A stretch of DNA of 64,000 nt from Pedobacter sp. SYP-B3415 (lineage in GTDB: Bacteria; Bacteroidota; Bacteroidia; Sphingobacteriales; Sphingobacteriaceae), in NCBI RefSeq assembly GCF_004138205.1, contig NZ_RXNQ01000002.1:1-64000 (forward strand), given 5' to 3'. A model generated the notes under the pieces. The model saw nothing but the letters and a program-made list of their open reading frames with translations, was not told the origin of the DNA and ran no database searches. Both the position numbers and the translations under genes were made by a program. Of the stretch, positions 26,127-34,857 are shown in pieces. Position 1 is the stretch's first letter; every line of letters begins with the position of its first letter.

Positions 26127-28865
26127 ATGAAGGATTATCTGTCGAAATTTCTGCGCCAGTATCACTTTTGTTTGCTTTCGTTAGTATTCATAGCAGGCAG
26201 CGCCCATGCCCAGCTTCGTATCACTGACTTGCGAACGAATTATCAAAAGAATCCGATCGGTACAGATGTTTTGCACCCTGCCTTCAGCTGGAAGCAACAA
26301 AGCGAGGTTCGTAGCAGTATGCAACGGGCCTATGAGCTTCGTGTTACCGAAGACCTGTCAGGAAAGGTAATCTGGAACACTGGTCGGATCAGCTCCGAGC
26401 AGAGTGTAAACGTTCGTTACAATGGGCCAGCGCTTTTATCAGGCAGACGGTATTTCTGGCAGGTGCGCACCTGGGATCAAAACGAAAAGTTATCTAAGTG
26501 GTCAGAGCGGGCTTTTTGGGAAATGGGGCTGCTCCAGGCTTCAGACTGGAAAGCAAAGTGGATAAGCAGCGAGCAGCAGACAAATGGCGCGGCAGCCCCG
26601 GCAGTGGATTTCAGAAAATCATTTCGTGTTAAATCGCACGTGAGGTCTGCCAGGTTATATACCACCGCCCTTGGTCTTTATGAAACCATGCTGAACGGAC
26701 AAAAGGTGAGCGACCATTACTTTGCACCCGGCTGGACATCCTACAATCACCGCATTCAATATCAGACCTACGATGTGACGAGCCTGCTGAAGACAGGTGA
26801 AAACGCAGCGCTGACAACCGTAGGCGACGGCTGGTATCGCGGTAACCTGGGCTATAAGAAAAGCCGGGGTATCTATGGTAAGGAAGCGGGACTGTTGTAT
26901 CAGCTGGTCATTACTTATCTAGATGGGACACAGGAACTCATCGTCTCTGATGAAAGCTGGAAAAGTTCTTTCGACGGACCCGTACGCGCTTCAGACATCT
27001 ACAACGGCGAAATCTATGATGCCTCTCGTGCGCATGATGCGTCTTTACCGGGATTTAATATAACTGGCTGGAAAGGTGTGAGGGTCATCGCCTGGCCTGA
27101 AGCAAAACTTGTTGCGCAGTTTGGTCCGCCGGTACGGAGTCAGGAAACGCTTAACCCGAAAAAAATCACCAGGCTTGCGGCGGGAGATGTGCTCATAGAC
27201 TTTGGTCAGAACCTGGTAGGCTGGGCTGTGCTGCGGTTAACGGGCCGGGCTGGCGATTCAGTACAGGTTCAGCATGCCGAGGTACTTGATAAAAATGGTA
27301 ACTTCTACACAGAAAACCTGCGGGCAGCAGCCCAGCAGAACACCTACATGCTTGATGGTCAGGAGCGTTGGTATAGTCCGCTGTTCAGCTGGCAGGGCTT
27401 CAGATACATCCGCATTAAGGGCTATACAGGGCAGCTTGACAGCGTCACAGTGCATGCACGTGCTGTGTATTCTGACATGGACAGACAGGGCACGTTTGAG
27501 ACTTCGAATGCACTGGTTAATCAGCTGCAGAAAAACATACAATGGGGACAAAAAGGTAATTTCATCGATGTGCCGACAGACTGTCCGCAAAGAGATGAAC
27601 GGTTGGGATGGACGGGCGATGCGCAGGTGTTTTTCAATACAGCTGCCTTTAATATGGATGTCTCGGGTTTTTTTATCAAATGGCTGCAGGACCTTCGTGC
27701 CGATCAGCGGGCAGATGGTATGGTACCAGCGGTAATTCCGGATATCAAAGAGCAGGCAAACTCCGGATCGGCGGGTTGGGGCGATGTATCAACCATTATA
27801 CCCTGGAACTTTTACCGCACGTATGGAGACCGTGCCTTGCTGGATACGCAGTATAACAGCATGAAAGCCTGGGTGGGTTACATCAAGGGGATCAGTAAGA
27901 ACAATCTTTGGAACAGCGGCCGGCATTACGGCGACTGGTTATTCTACGAGATCGACGATGACCGCGATGGCAAGTCGGCCATTACCGACAAATATCTTAT
28001 AGCGCAGGCATTCTGGGCTGCGTCAGTTCAAAACGTGATTAATGCGGCAAGAGTGCTTGGCAGGAAAGAGGATGAAGCCATGTACACCGCCATGCTGGCA
28101 GACATTAAACAGGCGTTTATGCGGGAATATGTCACACCATCCGGGCGCATGGTTTCGAGTTCGCAAACTGCTTATGTACTTGCCCTTCAGTTTGATATGT
28201 TGCCGGACAGTCTTCGCGCGCAGGCGGCTGAGCGGTTAGTTGACAATATAAAATCTTATAACTACCACCTGACCACCGGTTTCCTGGGCACACCCTATTT
28301 GTGCCATGTGCTGAGTCGTTTCGGTTACGCTGATATTGCATACCGGCTGCTGCTGCAGGAAACGTATCCTTCGTGGTTATACCCTGTTAAAAAAGGAGCG
28401 ACCACAATCTGGGAGCGCTGGGATGGCATTAAGCCAAACGGCACATTCCAAACTCCGAACATGAACTCATTTAATCATTACGCCTACGGGGCGATCGGTG
28501 AATGGATGTATCGCAATATGGCAGGAATCGATCAGCAGGAGGGTTCTATCGCTTACCGGGAGTTGCTTATTTCGCCCCGTCCGGGTGGAAACTTTACCAA
28601 CGTCAGAGCATCGCTTGAAACAGCTTATGGGCAGGTGTATTCCGGCTGGCATATCAACAGCGGACAGTTCAAGTTAGAAGTAAGGGTGCCGGTAAACAGC
28701 CGGGCCAGGATCGTTTTGCCTGGCGCTGCAGGGATGAAGGTGTTCGAAAGCGGCAAACCACTGAGCAGCGCTAAAGGTATAACCAATCCGGTCACACATG
28801 GAAATGATATCGAACTGGAAGCCGGAAGCGGACATTACATATTTACATATAACCAGACAAAATAA
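26127..28865 (+). CDS. Alpha-L-rhamnosidase, glycoside hydrolase family 78
   Basis: 912 residues from ATG 26127 (the frame opens earlier only with TTG). Signal peptide about 1-29 (ends GSAHAQ). The fibronectin-like N-terminal domain (ITDLRTNYQKNPIGTDVLHP, AFSWKQQS) is followed by lectin-like beta domains and the (alpha/alpha)6 catalytic barrel. The GH78 general acid is Glu491 in CPQRDERLGWTGDAQVF; the probable base is the Glu near residue 761 in TTIWERWDG. DFGQNLVGW in the middle is also typical. It hydrolyses terminal alpha-L-rhamnose from polysaccharides or glycosides in the periplasm. Its stop overlaps the start of the GH106 gene (TAATG). Confidence 0.95.
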   Translation: MKDYLSKFLRQYHFCLLSLVFIAGSAHAQLRITDLRTNYQKNPIGTDVLHPAFSWKQQSEVRSSMQRAYELRVTEDLSGKVIWNTGRISSEQSVNVRYNGPALLSGRRYFWQVRTWDQNEKLSKWSERAFWEMGLLQASDWKAKWISSEQQTNGAAAPAVDFRKSFRVKSHVRSARLYTTALGLYETMLNGQKVSDHYFAPGWTSYNHRIQYQTYDVTSLLKTGENAALTTVGDGWYRGNLGYKKSRGIYGKEAGLLYQLVITYLDGTQELIVSDESWKSSFDGPVRASDIYNGEIYDASRAHDASLPGFNITGWKGVRVIAWPEAKLVAQFGPPVRSQETLNPKKITRLAAGDVLIDFGQNLVGWAVLRLTGRAGDSVQVQHAEVLDKNGNFYTENLRAAAQQNTYMLDGQERWYSPLFSWQGFRYIRIKGYTGQLDSVTVHARAVYSDMDRQGTFETSNALVNQLQKNIQWGQKGNFIDVPTDCPQRDERLGWTGDAQVFFNTAAFNMDVSGFFIKWLQDLRADQRADGMVPAVIPDIKEQANSGSAGWGDVSTIIPWNFYRTYGDRALLDTQYNSMKAWVGYIKGISKNNLWNSGRHYGDWLFYEIDDDRDGKSAITDKYLIAQAFWAASVQNVINAARVLGRKEDEAMYTAMLADIKQAFMREYVTPSGRMVSSSQTAYVLALQFDMLPDSLRAQAAERLVDNIKSYNYHLTTGFLGTPYLCHVLSRFGYADIAYRLLLQETYPSWLYPVKKGATTIWERWDGIKPNGTFQTPNMNSFNHYAYGAIGEWMYRNMAGIDQQEGSIAYRELLISPRPGGNFTNVRASLETAYGQVYSGWHINSGQFKLEVRVPVNSRARIVLPGAAGMKVFESGKPLSSAKGITNPVTHGNDIELEAGSGHYIFTYNQTK

Positions 28866-31800
28866 TGCCGCTTAAAAGACGGGAGTTTATTAATCTCGGA
28901 ATGTATGGTGCCGCCGTGCTTGCATTCCCTGGTGCCCTCTTAAAGGCGGCCGGCTCGCAGGCAGGCTCAGACCGCATAAGTTTTGAGTCACTAAAAAGCA
29001 GATTCCTGGACCCGCCTGACGAATCAAAATCGTCCTGTTACTGGTGGTGGTTTAATGGGCGGGTAGACAAAGAAGGGATTACGCGAGACCTTGAAGAATT
29101 CAAAAATAAGGGCATAGCCGAAGTTTTGCTTGTTAATACGGCCGGCGGACTGGGCGGCGTGCCATATCCCCAGGGGGCAAAGTTTTTATCTGAAGACTGG
29201 AAAGCCCTGTACCGGCATGCCATGGCTGAAGCGTTGCGTCTGCAGATCGGAGTGGGTATTAACATGAGCTCCGGCTGGTGTATGGGCGGACCCTGGATCG
29301 AGCCTGAGCAGGCAGGCAGGTGGTACCTTCAGGCAGAGATGGAGCTGACAGGTCCGCAGATATTTTCAGGCGCGCTCCCGCTTCCCGCGGCACGCGCCGG
29401 ATACAAACATGTATTTAATCCGCCCGGTTATAAAGAATATATCGATCTGCCGCTTGAAAAACTCGATTACAGGGATACGGCGGTAGTCGCCATTCCGGTT
29501 CATGACCGAAGCCAGGTTCAAGGGAAACGTGCCGCTGTTTTGCCGGCTAAAGCTAACAGGCGTGACGCAAGCAACTGGGCGCGCGCAAGTGATGTATACG
29601 GACCGGCTTTGTACCAATGGGACAGGCTGCCTGACGATAACCCGGTACCGGTTGATAAAGTCATCGATCTGAGACAGTATGTGGACGAGAGGGGCCACCT
29701 GAATTGGAAAGTTCCGCCGGGACGCTGGAAAATAATCCGCACCGGGCACAGGATGACCGGTTCCCGTCTGATGATTGCACAGCCCGAAGCAGACGGCCTT
29801 TCCATCGGTTGGTTTGACAGGCGTGGCGTAGAGATTCAGTTCGAACACCTGGGCAAAATGTTTATTGCAGAGGCTGCAAAGGTTGGTAATAAGCCGCTTT
29901 ATTTTTGCGATGATAGTTTTGAAGACGGGTTTCCGAACTGGACGCCCGCAATAATCGATAAATTCATCAGGTACCGGGGCTACGACCCGGTACCGTATCT
30001 GCCTGTCCTCTCGGGATATATCATCGGCGATGCGGAAATCTCAGACAGGTTTTTGCACGATTACAGGAAGACACTGGCCGATTGTATGGCCGATGAGCAT
30101 TACGGGCGATTCGCAGCGCTTTGCCATGAGCACGGGATGCGGGTGCAGAACGAGTCGGCAGGGCCAAGCCGTTCAGGAACCATGTGCATGGACGGCATGA
30201 AAAATCTGGGCAGAAGTGATTTTCCGATGGGCGAGTTCTGGCTGGGAAATACCCATGAAGACGAATCAAGCCTGACGGCCGACCAGCCATACGGTGTATC
30301 GAGGTTAGACAGCGGCCAGAACAAGGTGACGAAGATGGTTGCCTCTGCTGCACATACTTACGGTAAACAAAGCGCCTCTGCCGAAGCCTTTACCAGCATG
30401 CGGCACTGGCTCGACTATCCGGGATCGTTAAAACAGTCGCTGGACAGGGCATTTTGCGAAGGCATAAACCGCATCGCTATTCATACAAGCACCGCCTCAC
30501 GGCCTTCAGACGGGAAACCGGGTTATGAATACGGTGCAGGCACGCACTTCAATCCCAATGTTACCTGGTGGGAACTGTCCGCCCCCTTTTTTAGTTATGT
30601 CGCGCGTTCGCAGTACCTCTTAAGAGCCGGACGTTTCGTTGCTGATGTCTTATTTTATACCGGCGATTTCGCTCCCAACCTGGTACCGCAAAAACATGTC
30701 CCTCCCGGTCTGGGGATAGGTTATGATTACGACCACTGCAATGAAGAAGTGCTGCTGCAGCGCCTGGATACCAAGAATGGCAAGCTGTTGCTGCCCGATG
30801 GAATGACATACAGGCTATTGGTGTTGCCTGACTTAGCACGCATGTCGCTGGAAGCCTTGCAAAAAATTGTCTCGCTCATTGAACGCGGAGCAACAGTTAT
30901 CGGTGCACCGCCCCGGCAGGTCTCCGGATTGAAAAATTATCCGCAGTGTGACCGCACTTTAAAAGCGCTGTCGGCGAAATTATGGGCCGGACTCGATGGC
31001 AAACAATACCGCAAAAAGAAATACGGAAAGGGTCGTCTGATCTGGGGAATGTCAATTCGCGACCTGCTCTTCGCTGACGGGATTTTGCCTGATTTTGATT
31101 ACCCGGATCGGAAAAGCCATACACTTGACTTTATCCACCGGTCTCTGCCCGAGGCTGAGGTTTATTTTGTTTCAAACACCCGCGGCAAAGATGCTGCTGC
31201 CGTCTGTAGCTTTCGCGATGCGCCGGGAGCGGCAGAATTATGGGACCCGGTATCTGGTAAAACCCGACCTGTCAGCTGCCGCCGCCGGTCCGGACGGGCA
31301 GATATTTACCTCGAATTTGCTGCCTTCCAATCCTGGTTTGTGGTCTTCCGCAGAAGTAATACATCGACGATAGAGACCGAGAGCCCCACGGCTGTTTTCA
31401 CACCCATGAGAAGTCAACTCGTCATCGACAAGTCCTGGACAGTGCAGTTTGAAAAGGAGTGGGGCGGCCCTGCTGATGCGGTTCTGTTTGACACGCTATC
31501 TGATTGGACCTTGCACAATGACGAGCGCATTCGCTTTTATTCAGGTAAAGCAATTTATCAAACCAGCTTTTCGCTGTCTGCCATACCGGCTTCTTCCGTG
31601 TTTTTAGATCTTGGAACCGTAAAGAATATAGCTTCAGTTCGTTTGAACGGGGAGAATATGGGAATTGTATGGACAGCTCCATGGCATTTGGATGTTAGTT
31701 CCGGGCTGCGTACCGGCGAAAACAGACTGGAGATTACTGTGATTAACCTTTGGCCAAACCGCCTCATTAAAGATGCTACGCTCCCTAAAGAACAGCGGCT

Positions 31801-31885
31801 TACAAACACCAATATTCAGCTGAAAAAGGATGCTAAACTCTTGCCATCCGGATTATTAGGTCCTGTAAGGTTGCGGTGGTCATAA
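28865..31885 (+). CDS. Probable alpha-L-rhamnosidase, glycoside hydrolase family 106-like
   Basis: 1006 residues. The N-terminus (MPLKRREFINLGMYGAAVLA) has a twin-arginine motif, so export by Tat is possible. Residues 40-85 carry SSCYWWWFNGRVDKEGITRD, the strongest marker of the GH106-type family, and GIGVGINMSSGWCMGGPWI-like text follows at about 125-145. A sandwich domain at the C-terminus (WTAPWHLDVSSGLRTGENRL) is of the type that binds or positions sugar. GH106 enzymes cleave alpha-L-rhamnose, often in rhamnogalacturonan or flavonoid contexts. It is translationally coupled to the GH78 gene and closed by a hairpin at 31884-31912. Confidence 0.85.
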   Translation: MPLKRREFINLGMYGAAVLAFPGALLKAAGSQAGSDRISFESLKSRFLDPPDESKSSCYWWWFNGRVDKEGITRDLEEFKNKGIAEVLLVNTAGGLGGVPYPQGAKFLSEDWKALYRHAMAEALRLQIGVGINMSSGWCMGGPWIEPEQAGRWYLQAEMELTGPQIFSGALPLPAARAGYKHVFNPPGYKEYIDLPLEKLDYRDTAVVAIPVHDRSQVQGKRAAVLPAKANRRDASNWARASDVYGPALYQWDRLPDDNPVPVDKVIDLRQYVDERGHLNWKVPPGRWKIIRTGHRMTGSRLMIAQPEADGLSIGWFDRRGVEIQFEHLGKMFIAEAAKVGNKPLYFCDDSFEDGFPNWTPAIIDKFIRYRGYDPVPYLPVLSGYIIGDAEISDRFLHDYRKTLADCMADEHYGRFAALCHEHGMRVQNESAGPSRSGTMCMDGMKNLGRSDFPMGEFWLGNTHEDESSLTADQPYGVSRLDSGQNKVTKMVASAAHTYGKQSASAEAFTSMRHWLDYPGSLKQSLDRAFCEGINRIAIHTSTASRPSDGKPGYEYGAGTHFNPNVTWWELSAPFFSYVARSQYLLRAGRFVADVLFYTGDFAPNLVPQKHVPPGLGIGYDYDHCNEEVLLQRLDTKNGKLLLPDGMTYRLLVLPDLARMSLEALQKIVSLIERGATVIGAPPRQVSGLKNYPQCDRTLKALSAKLWAGLDGKQYRKKKYGKGRLIWGMSIRDLLFADGILPDFDYPDRKSHTLDFIHRSLPEAEVYFVSNTRGKDAAAVCSFRDAPGAAELWDPVSGKTRPVSCRRRSGRADIYLEFAAFQSWFVVFRRSNTSTIETESPTAVFTPMRSQLVIDKSWTVQFEKEWGGPADAVLFDTLSDWTLHNDERIRFYSGKAIYQTSFSLSAIPASSVFLDLGTVKNIASVRLNGENMGIVWTAPWHLDVSSGLRTGENRLEITVINLWPNRLIKDATLPKEQRLTNTNIQLKKDAKLLPSGLLGPVRLRWS

Positions 31886-31912
31886 AAAAAGCCCGGGATC
31901 GACCGGGCTTTT
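31884..31912. terminator. Bidirectional terminator between convergent genes
   Basis: AGCCCGG (31890-31896), a six-base loop, CCGGGCT (31903-31909). Seven A precede it and TTTTGATT follows, so it can act for the GH106 gene (plus) and the OmpA-like gene (minus). Confidence 0.85.
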
Positions 31913-31928
31913 GATTACAGAAGAAGTT

Positions 31929-33926
31929 TTATTTGTCGCAATCCAACCGGCTCAGGTTTACCCCGTTTATCAGAATTTCGAATTCGGTTCTCCGGTTTCG
32001 CTGCTGCATGGCTTCTGAACATGGCTGATCATTACAATTATTCACCAGGCGGCTTTTGCCATAGTACTCAACACGAATCCGGCTTGCACTGATCCCTTTA
32101 GAAATGAGATAACTTTTTACTGAGTTGCCCCTGTTTAAAGACAACTTTTTGTTATAAGCTACCGAAGCACGCGTATCTGTGTGACTTGACGTGATCACAG
32201 ACATTTCAGGATGCGCTTTCATCAAGGCCGCGAGCCTGTTCAGATCTGGCTGTGCATCGCTCCGGATGTTGTATTTATCCAGGTCATAATAAACAGGATT
32301 TGCCACAAAAACGCGCTTTAGTGAATCGCAATGATCCAGGACCCATTGCTGATCGGTGGCCGGTTTACGCAGTTCGATCACCACGTTCAGGTTCTGATCT
32401 GTTTTGATGCCGGTTGTTGTCAGGAACTTTCCATTATTCAGATAAGCAGCTTTCGAAGCAAGCAAATCATAATCCGTCTCTTTTTCGAGCTCAAGCGCAA
32501 ATTTGCCGTCGCCATCGGTCTTCACAATTTTCGTTGCACCGTCGGCAGCTATCGCAACCGTACTGTTTGCAAGGCGCTCGCGGGTCAGAGCATCAATAAC
32601 AAGACCGGTTAACGTTATTTTGAAAACTTTGTGTTCGAAGGCATAGATATCGTCATTCCCGGTGCGGTTGGAACTGAAGAAGCCTTTATCGCGTTCGTCG
32701 TTCGTAATAATGCCAAAATCATCCACAGGTGAATTGATCGGGCTGCCAAGGTTGACCGGCGGATAAAGTGGTTTCAGATCACGGAGCGTCGTTTCAAATA
32801 TATCCAGGCCGCCCAATCCGGGATGACCGGTTGAGGAGAAATACAGTTTGTTGTCTTTGTCCCAATAAGGGAACATCTCATCTCCCTCAGTGTTAATTTT
32901 GGGACCCAGGTTAACTGGTTTACCCCAAAGACCTTCAGGGCCGGTTCTGACAGAATAGTAAAGGTCGGTACCACCATAGCCGCCTTTTTTATCGCATACA
33001 AAAATCAGCACGTCTCCTTTTGGACTAAGCGCCGGATGACCGACTGAATATTCATCATCATTATAAGGAAATTCTTCAATCTCGTTCCAATCTTTTCCCT
33101 TAGCAGTAAAAAGTTTCAGCTTGTTCACACCTGTACTGCTGGTACGGCTGCGGCCCGCATTATAGTTATTCCGGGTAAACATCAGAGATCCCTCAGGGAG
33201 TATAATCGCAGAGCCTTCATGATAACTGCTGTTGATGTGGCCGTTCAGCTTCCTGGCAGGCATGAGCGTTTTGTTTTTGAACTCTGCGGTATCAAGCTCC
33301 ACGCGATCCAGCCTGTCAATATAATACAGGTCTGTGAAGGCCGAACGGTCCCATTGAAAAACATAGGCGCTATTCACCGTCCGGTTGCTGCTGAACATCA
33401 GCCCCTCTTTATAATAAATGGGCGAATATTCGGTTGCCGGACTATTGATATTTGTGTAAAAAACCCGCCAGTCGCCCGAATTTTTTGTAAACCTTCTCAC
33501 ATCAGTGCGGGCAAATGCCTGTGCACGTTTGTCAGATGGTACCAAAGTCAGGTACTTCCGGTACCATTGCTCAGACAATTCATATTGCTCACTACTGGCA
33601 AGGGCTTCAGCATAGTGGAGCGCCCACTCAGGCTTAACCTTTTCTTCTGTAACAAGCTGTCCGTACCAGTGCAGTGCCCGCTCATAGTTTTTCGTCTGCC
33701 GGTAACTGTCAGCAAGCATTTCGGTAGCAGGAACGTAATAAGGGTACTTCTTTTTAAATTCGAGCAGGGTATTGATGGCAACGGTATATTGAAAGGCCTC
33801 ATACGCTTCGGTTGCTTTTCTCAGCAACTGATCATTTTCCTTTGGCCTTGGCGTACTGAAGTTTTGCGCCAGGGCGCCGAAGGCGACAGTGACCAGAACG
33901 CATATAACAAATAGTTTTTTTCTCAT
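31929..33926 (-). CDS. OmpA-family protein with TPR, PD40 repeats and regulatory domain (PorE-like)
   Basis: 665 residues with a signal peptide (about 1-20, ends ALAQ). Residues 25-135 are TPR-like (KATEAYEAFQYTVAINTLLE, then NYERALHWYGQLV). Residues 150-430 hold PD40-type beta-propeller repeats (SPIYYKEGLMFSSNRT, GHPALSPKGDVLIFVCDKKG, MFPYWDKDNKLYFSSTGHPG). Around 435-525 lies a carboxypeptidase-regulatory-like domain. The last 115 residues are an OmpA peptidoglycan-binding domain (SHTDTRASVAYNKKLSLNRG). This domain order is that of PorE-type T9SS-associated outer-membrane lipoprotein-like proteins, thought to anchor the secretion machine to the wall. It is the last gene of a three-gene operon with an 11-base gap. 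Confidence 0.9.
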   Translation of the reverse strand: MRKKLFVICVLVTVAFGALAQNFSTPRPKENDQLLRKATEAYEAFQYTVAINTLLEFKKKYPYYVPATEMLADSYRQTKNYERALHWYGQLVTEEKVKPEWALHYAEALASSEQYELSEQWYRKYLTLVPSDKRAQAFARTDVRRFTKNSGDWRVFYTNINSPATEYSPIYYKEGLMFSSNRTVNSAYVFQWDRSAFTDLYYIDRLDRVELDTAEFKNKTLMPARKLNGHINSSYHEGSAIILPEGSLMFTRNNYNAGRSRTSSTGVNKLKLFTAKGKDWNEIEEFPYNDDEYSVGHPALSPKGDVLIFVCDKKGGYGGTDLYYSVRTGPEGLWGKPVNLGPKINTEGDEMFPYWDKDNKLYFSSTGHPGLGGLDIFETTLRDLKPLYPPVNLGSPINSPVDDFGIITNDERDKGFFSSNRTGNDDIYAFEHKVFKITLTGLVIDALTRERLANSTVAIAADGATKIVKTDGDGKFALELEKETDYDLLASKAAYLNNGKFLTTTGIKTDQNLNVVIELRKPATDQQWVLDHCDSLKRVFVANPVYYDLDKYNIRSDAQPDLNRLAALMKAHPEMSVITSSHTDTRASVAYNKKLSLNRGNSVKSYLISKGISASRIRVEYYGKSRLVNNCNDQPCSEAMQQRNRRTEFEILINGVNLSRLDCDK

Positions 33927-33937
33927 GTGCTCGTTAA

Positions 33938-34855
33938 TCAGAAGAACCTTGGAGATAAGATTTTGTTCCTGTCAAAACTGAATTCATACCGGATCATGAT
34001 CTCATGACTGCCTGAATTGAATCGTTTCAAGGCTGTTGTACTCGCATCGTAGGCATAGCCGAGATAGAACTGCGGACTGATCTGAATGCCCAGTAAGCCG
34101 GAAACATCAGCATTTGTACGGTAAAGTCCGCCTATCGAGATAAAGTCCTTGATCCAGAAGGTTGCCTGGATGTCGCCTTCAACAGGGGCACCTTTTACAG
34201 CTTTAACCAGGACAGATGGTTTGAATTTGAAATCTTCTCCGACCGGGAAAACGTAACCTGTAGTAAAGAAGAAATGTGGTACCTGGCTGGCGCTCAACTC
34301 AGAGTTTTCATTGAGTTTGTTCGGAATGAGATCGAGTGCAGAAATGCCGGCATAGAATTTTTCCGTATGGTAAAATGCACCTGCGCCGGCGTTTATAATT
34401 GTCTTGCTTACATTCTGGCTGAACGCCGGATCGAGACCTGAACCGCTGCCCAGGTCGACCGAACCATAATTTGCCTTATACTGCATGGCGCTTCCGTTCA
34501 GGCCGAAAGAAAGTTTGGCTTCGTTGTTCAGCGTGAGGTGGTAGGCATAGCTTGCAATGGCGCCTGTTGTACTGGTAATACCGAGGCGGTCATCAAAAAC
34601 CTGAAGCCCGAGGCCCATCCGTTCGCCATTCAGCGGCGATTGAACACTCACATTTCCGGTTCGCGGTGCACCGTCAATACCCGACCACTGGCTGCGGTAG
34701 AACGCTGATGCGGAAATTGCATTCCGGTTTCCGGTATAAGCCGGATTGATGGCCATCATATTAAATACATATTGAGAATACATGGCATCCTGCTGGGCCT
34801 GTGCCGTGCTGATCAGTCCAAGTACAAAAAGGAAGATTTTAAAAAAACTGCGCAT
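33938..34855 (-). CDS. PorP/SprF-family type IX secretion membrane protein
   Basis: 305 residues with a signal peptide (about 1-20). The start QQDAMYSQYVFNMMAINPAY followed by TGNRNAISASAFYRSQWSGI is the strongest PorP/SprF signature. The rest is a predicted outer-membrane beta-barrel ending in aromatic strands. Such proteins partner one T9SS type-B substrate to be translocated or anchored at the cell surface. Here the upstream gene, 2 bases away, encodes exactly such a substrate, so the pair is specific by synteny. Confidence 0.95.
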   Translation of the reverse strand: MRSFFKIFLFVLGLISTAQAQQDAMYSQYVFNMMAINPAYTGNRNAISASAFYRSQWSGIDGAPRTGNVSVQSPLNGERMGLGLQVFDDRLGITSTTGAIASYAYHLTLNNEAKLSFGLNGSAMQYKANYGSVDLGSGSGLDPAFSQNVSKTIINAGAGAFYHTEKFYAGISALDLIPNKLNENSELSASQVPHFFFTTGYVFPVGEDFKFKPSVLVKAVKGAPVEGDIQATFWIKDFISIGGLYRTNADVSGLLGIQISPQFYLGYAYDASTTALKRFNSGSHEIMIRYEFSFDRNKILSPRFF

Positions 34856-34857
34856 AA

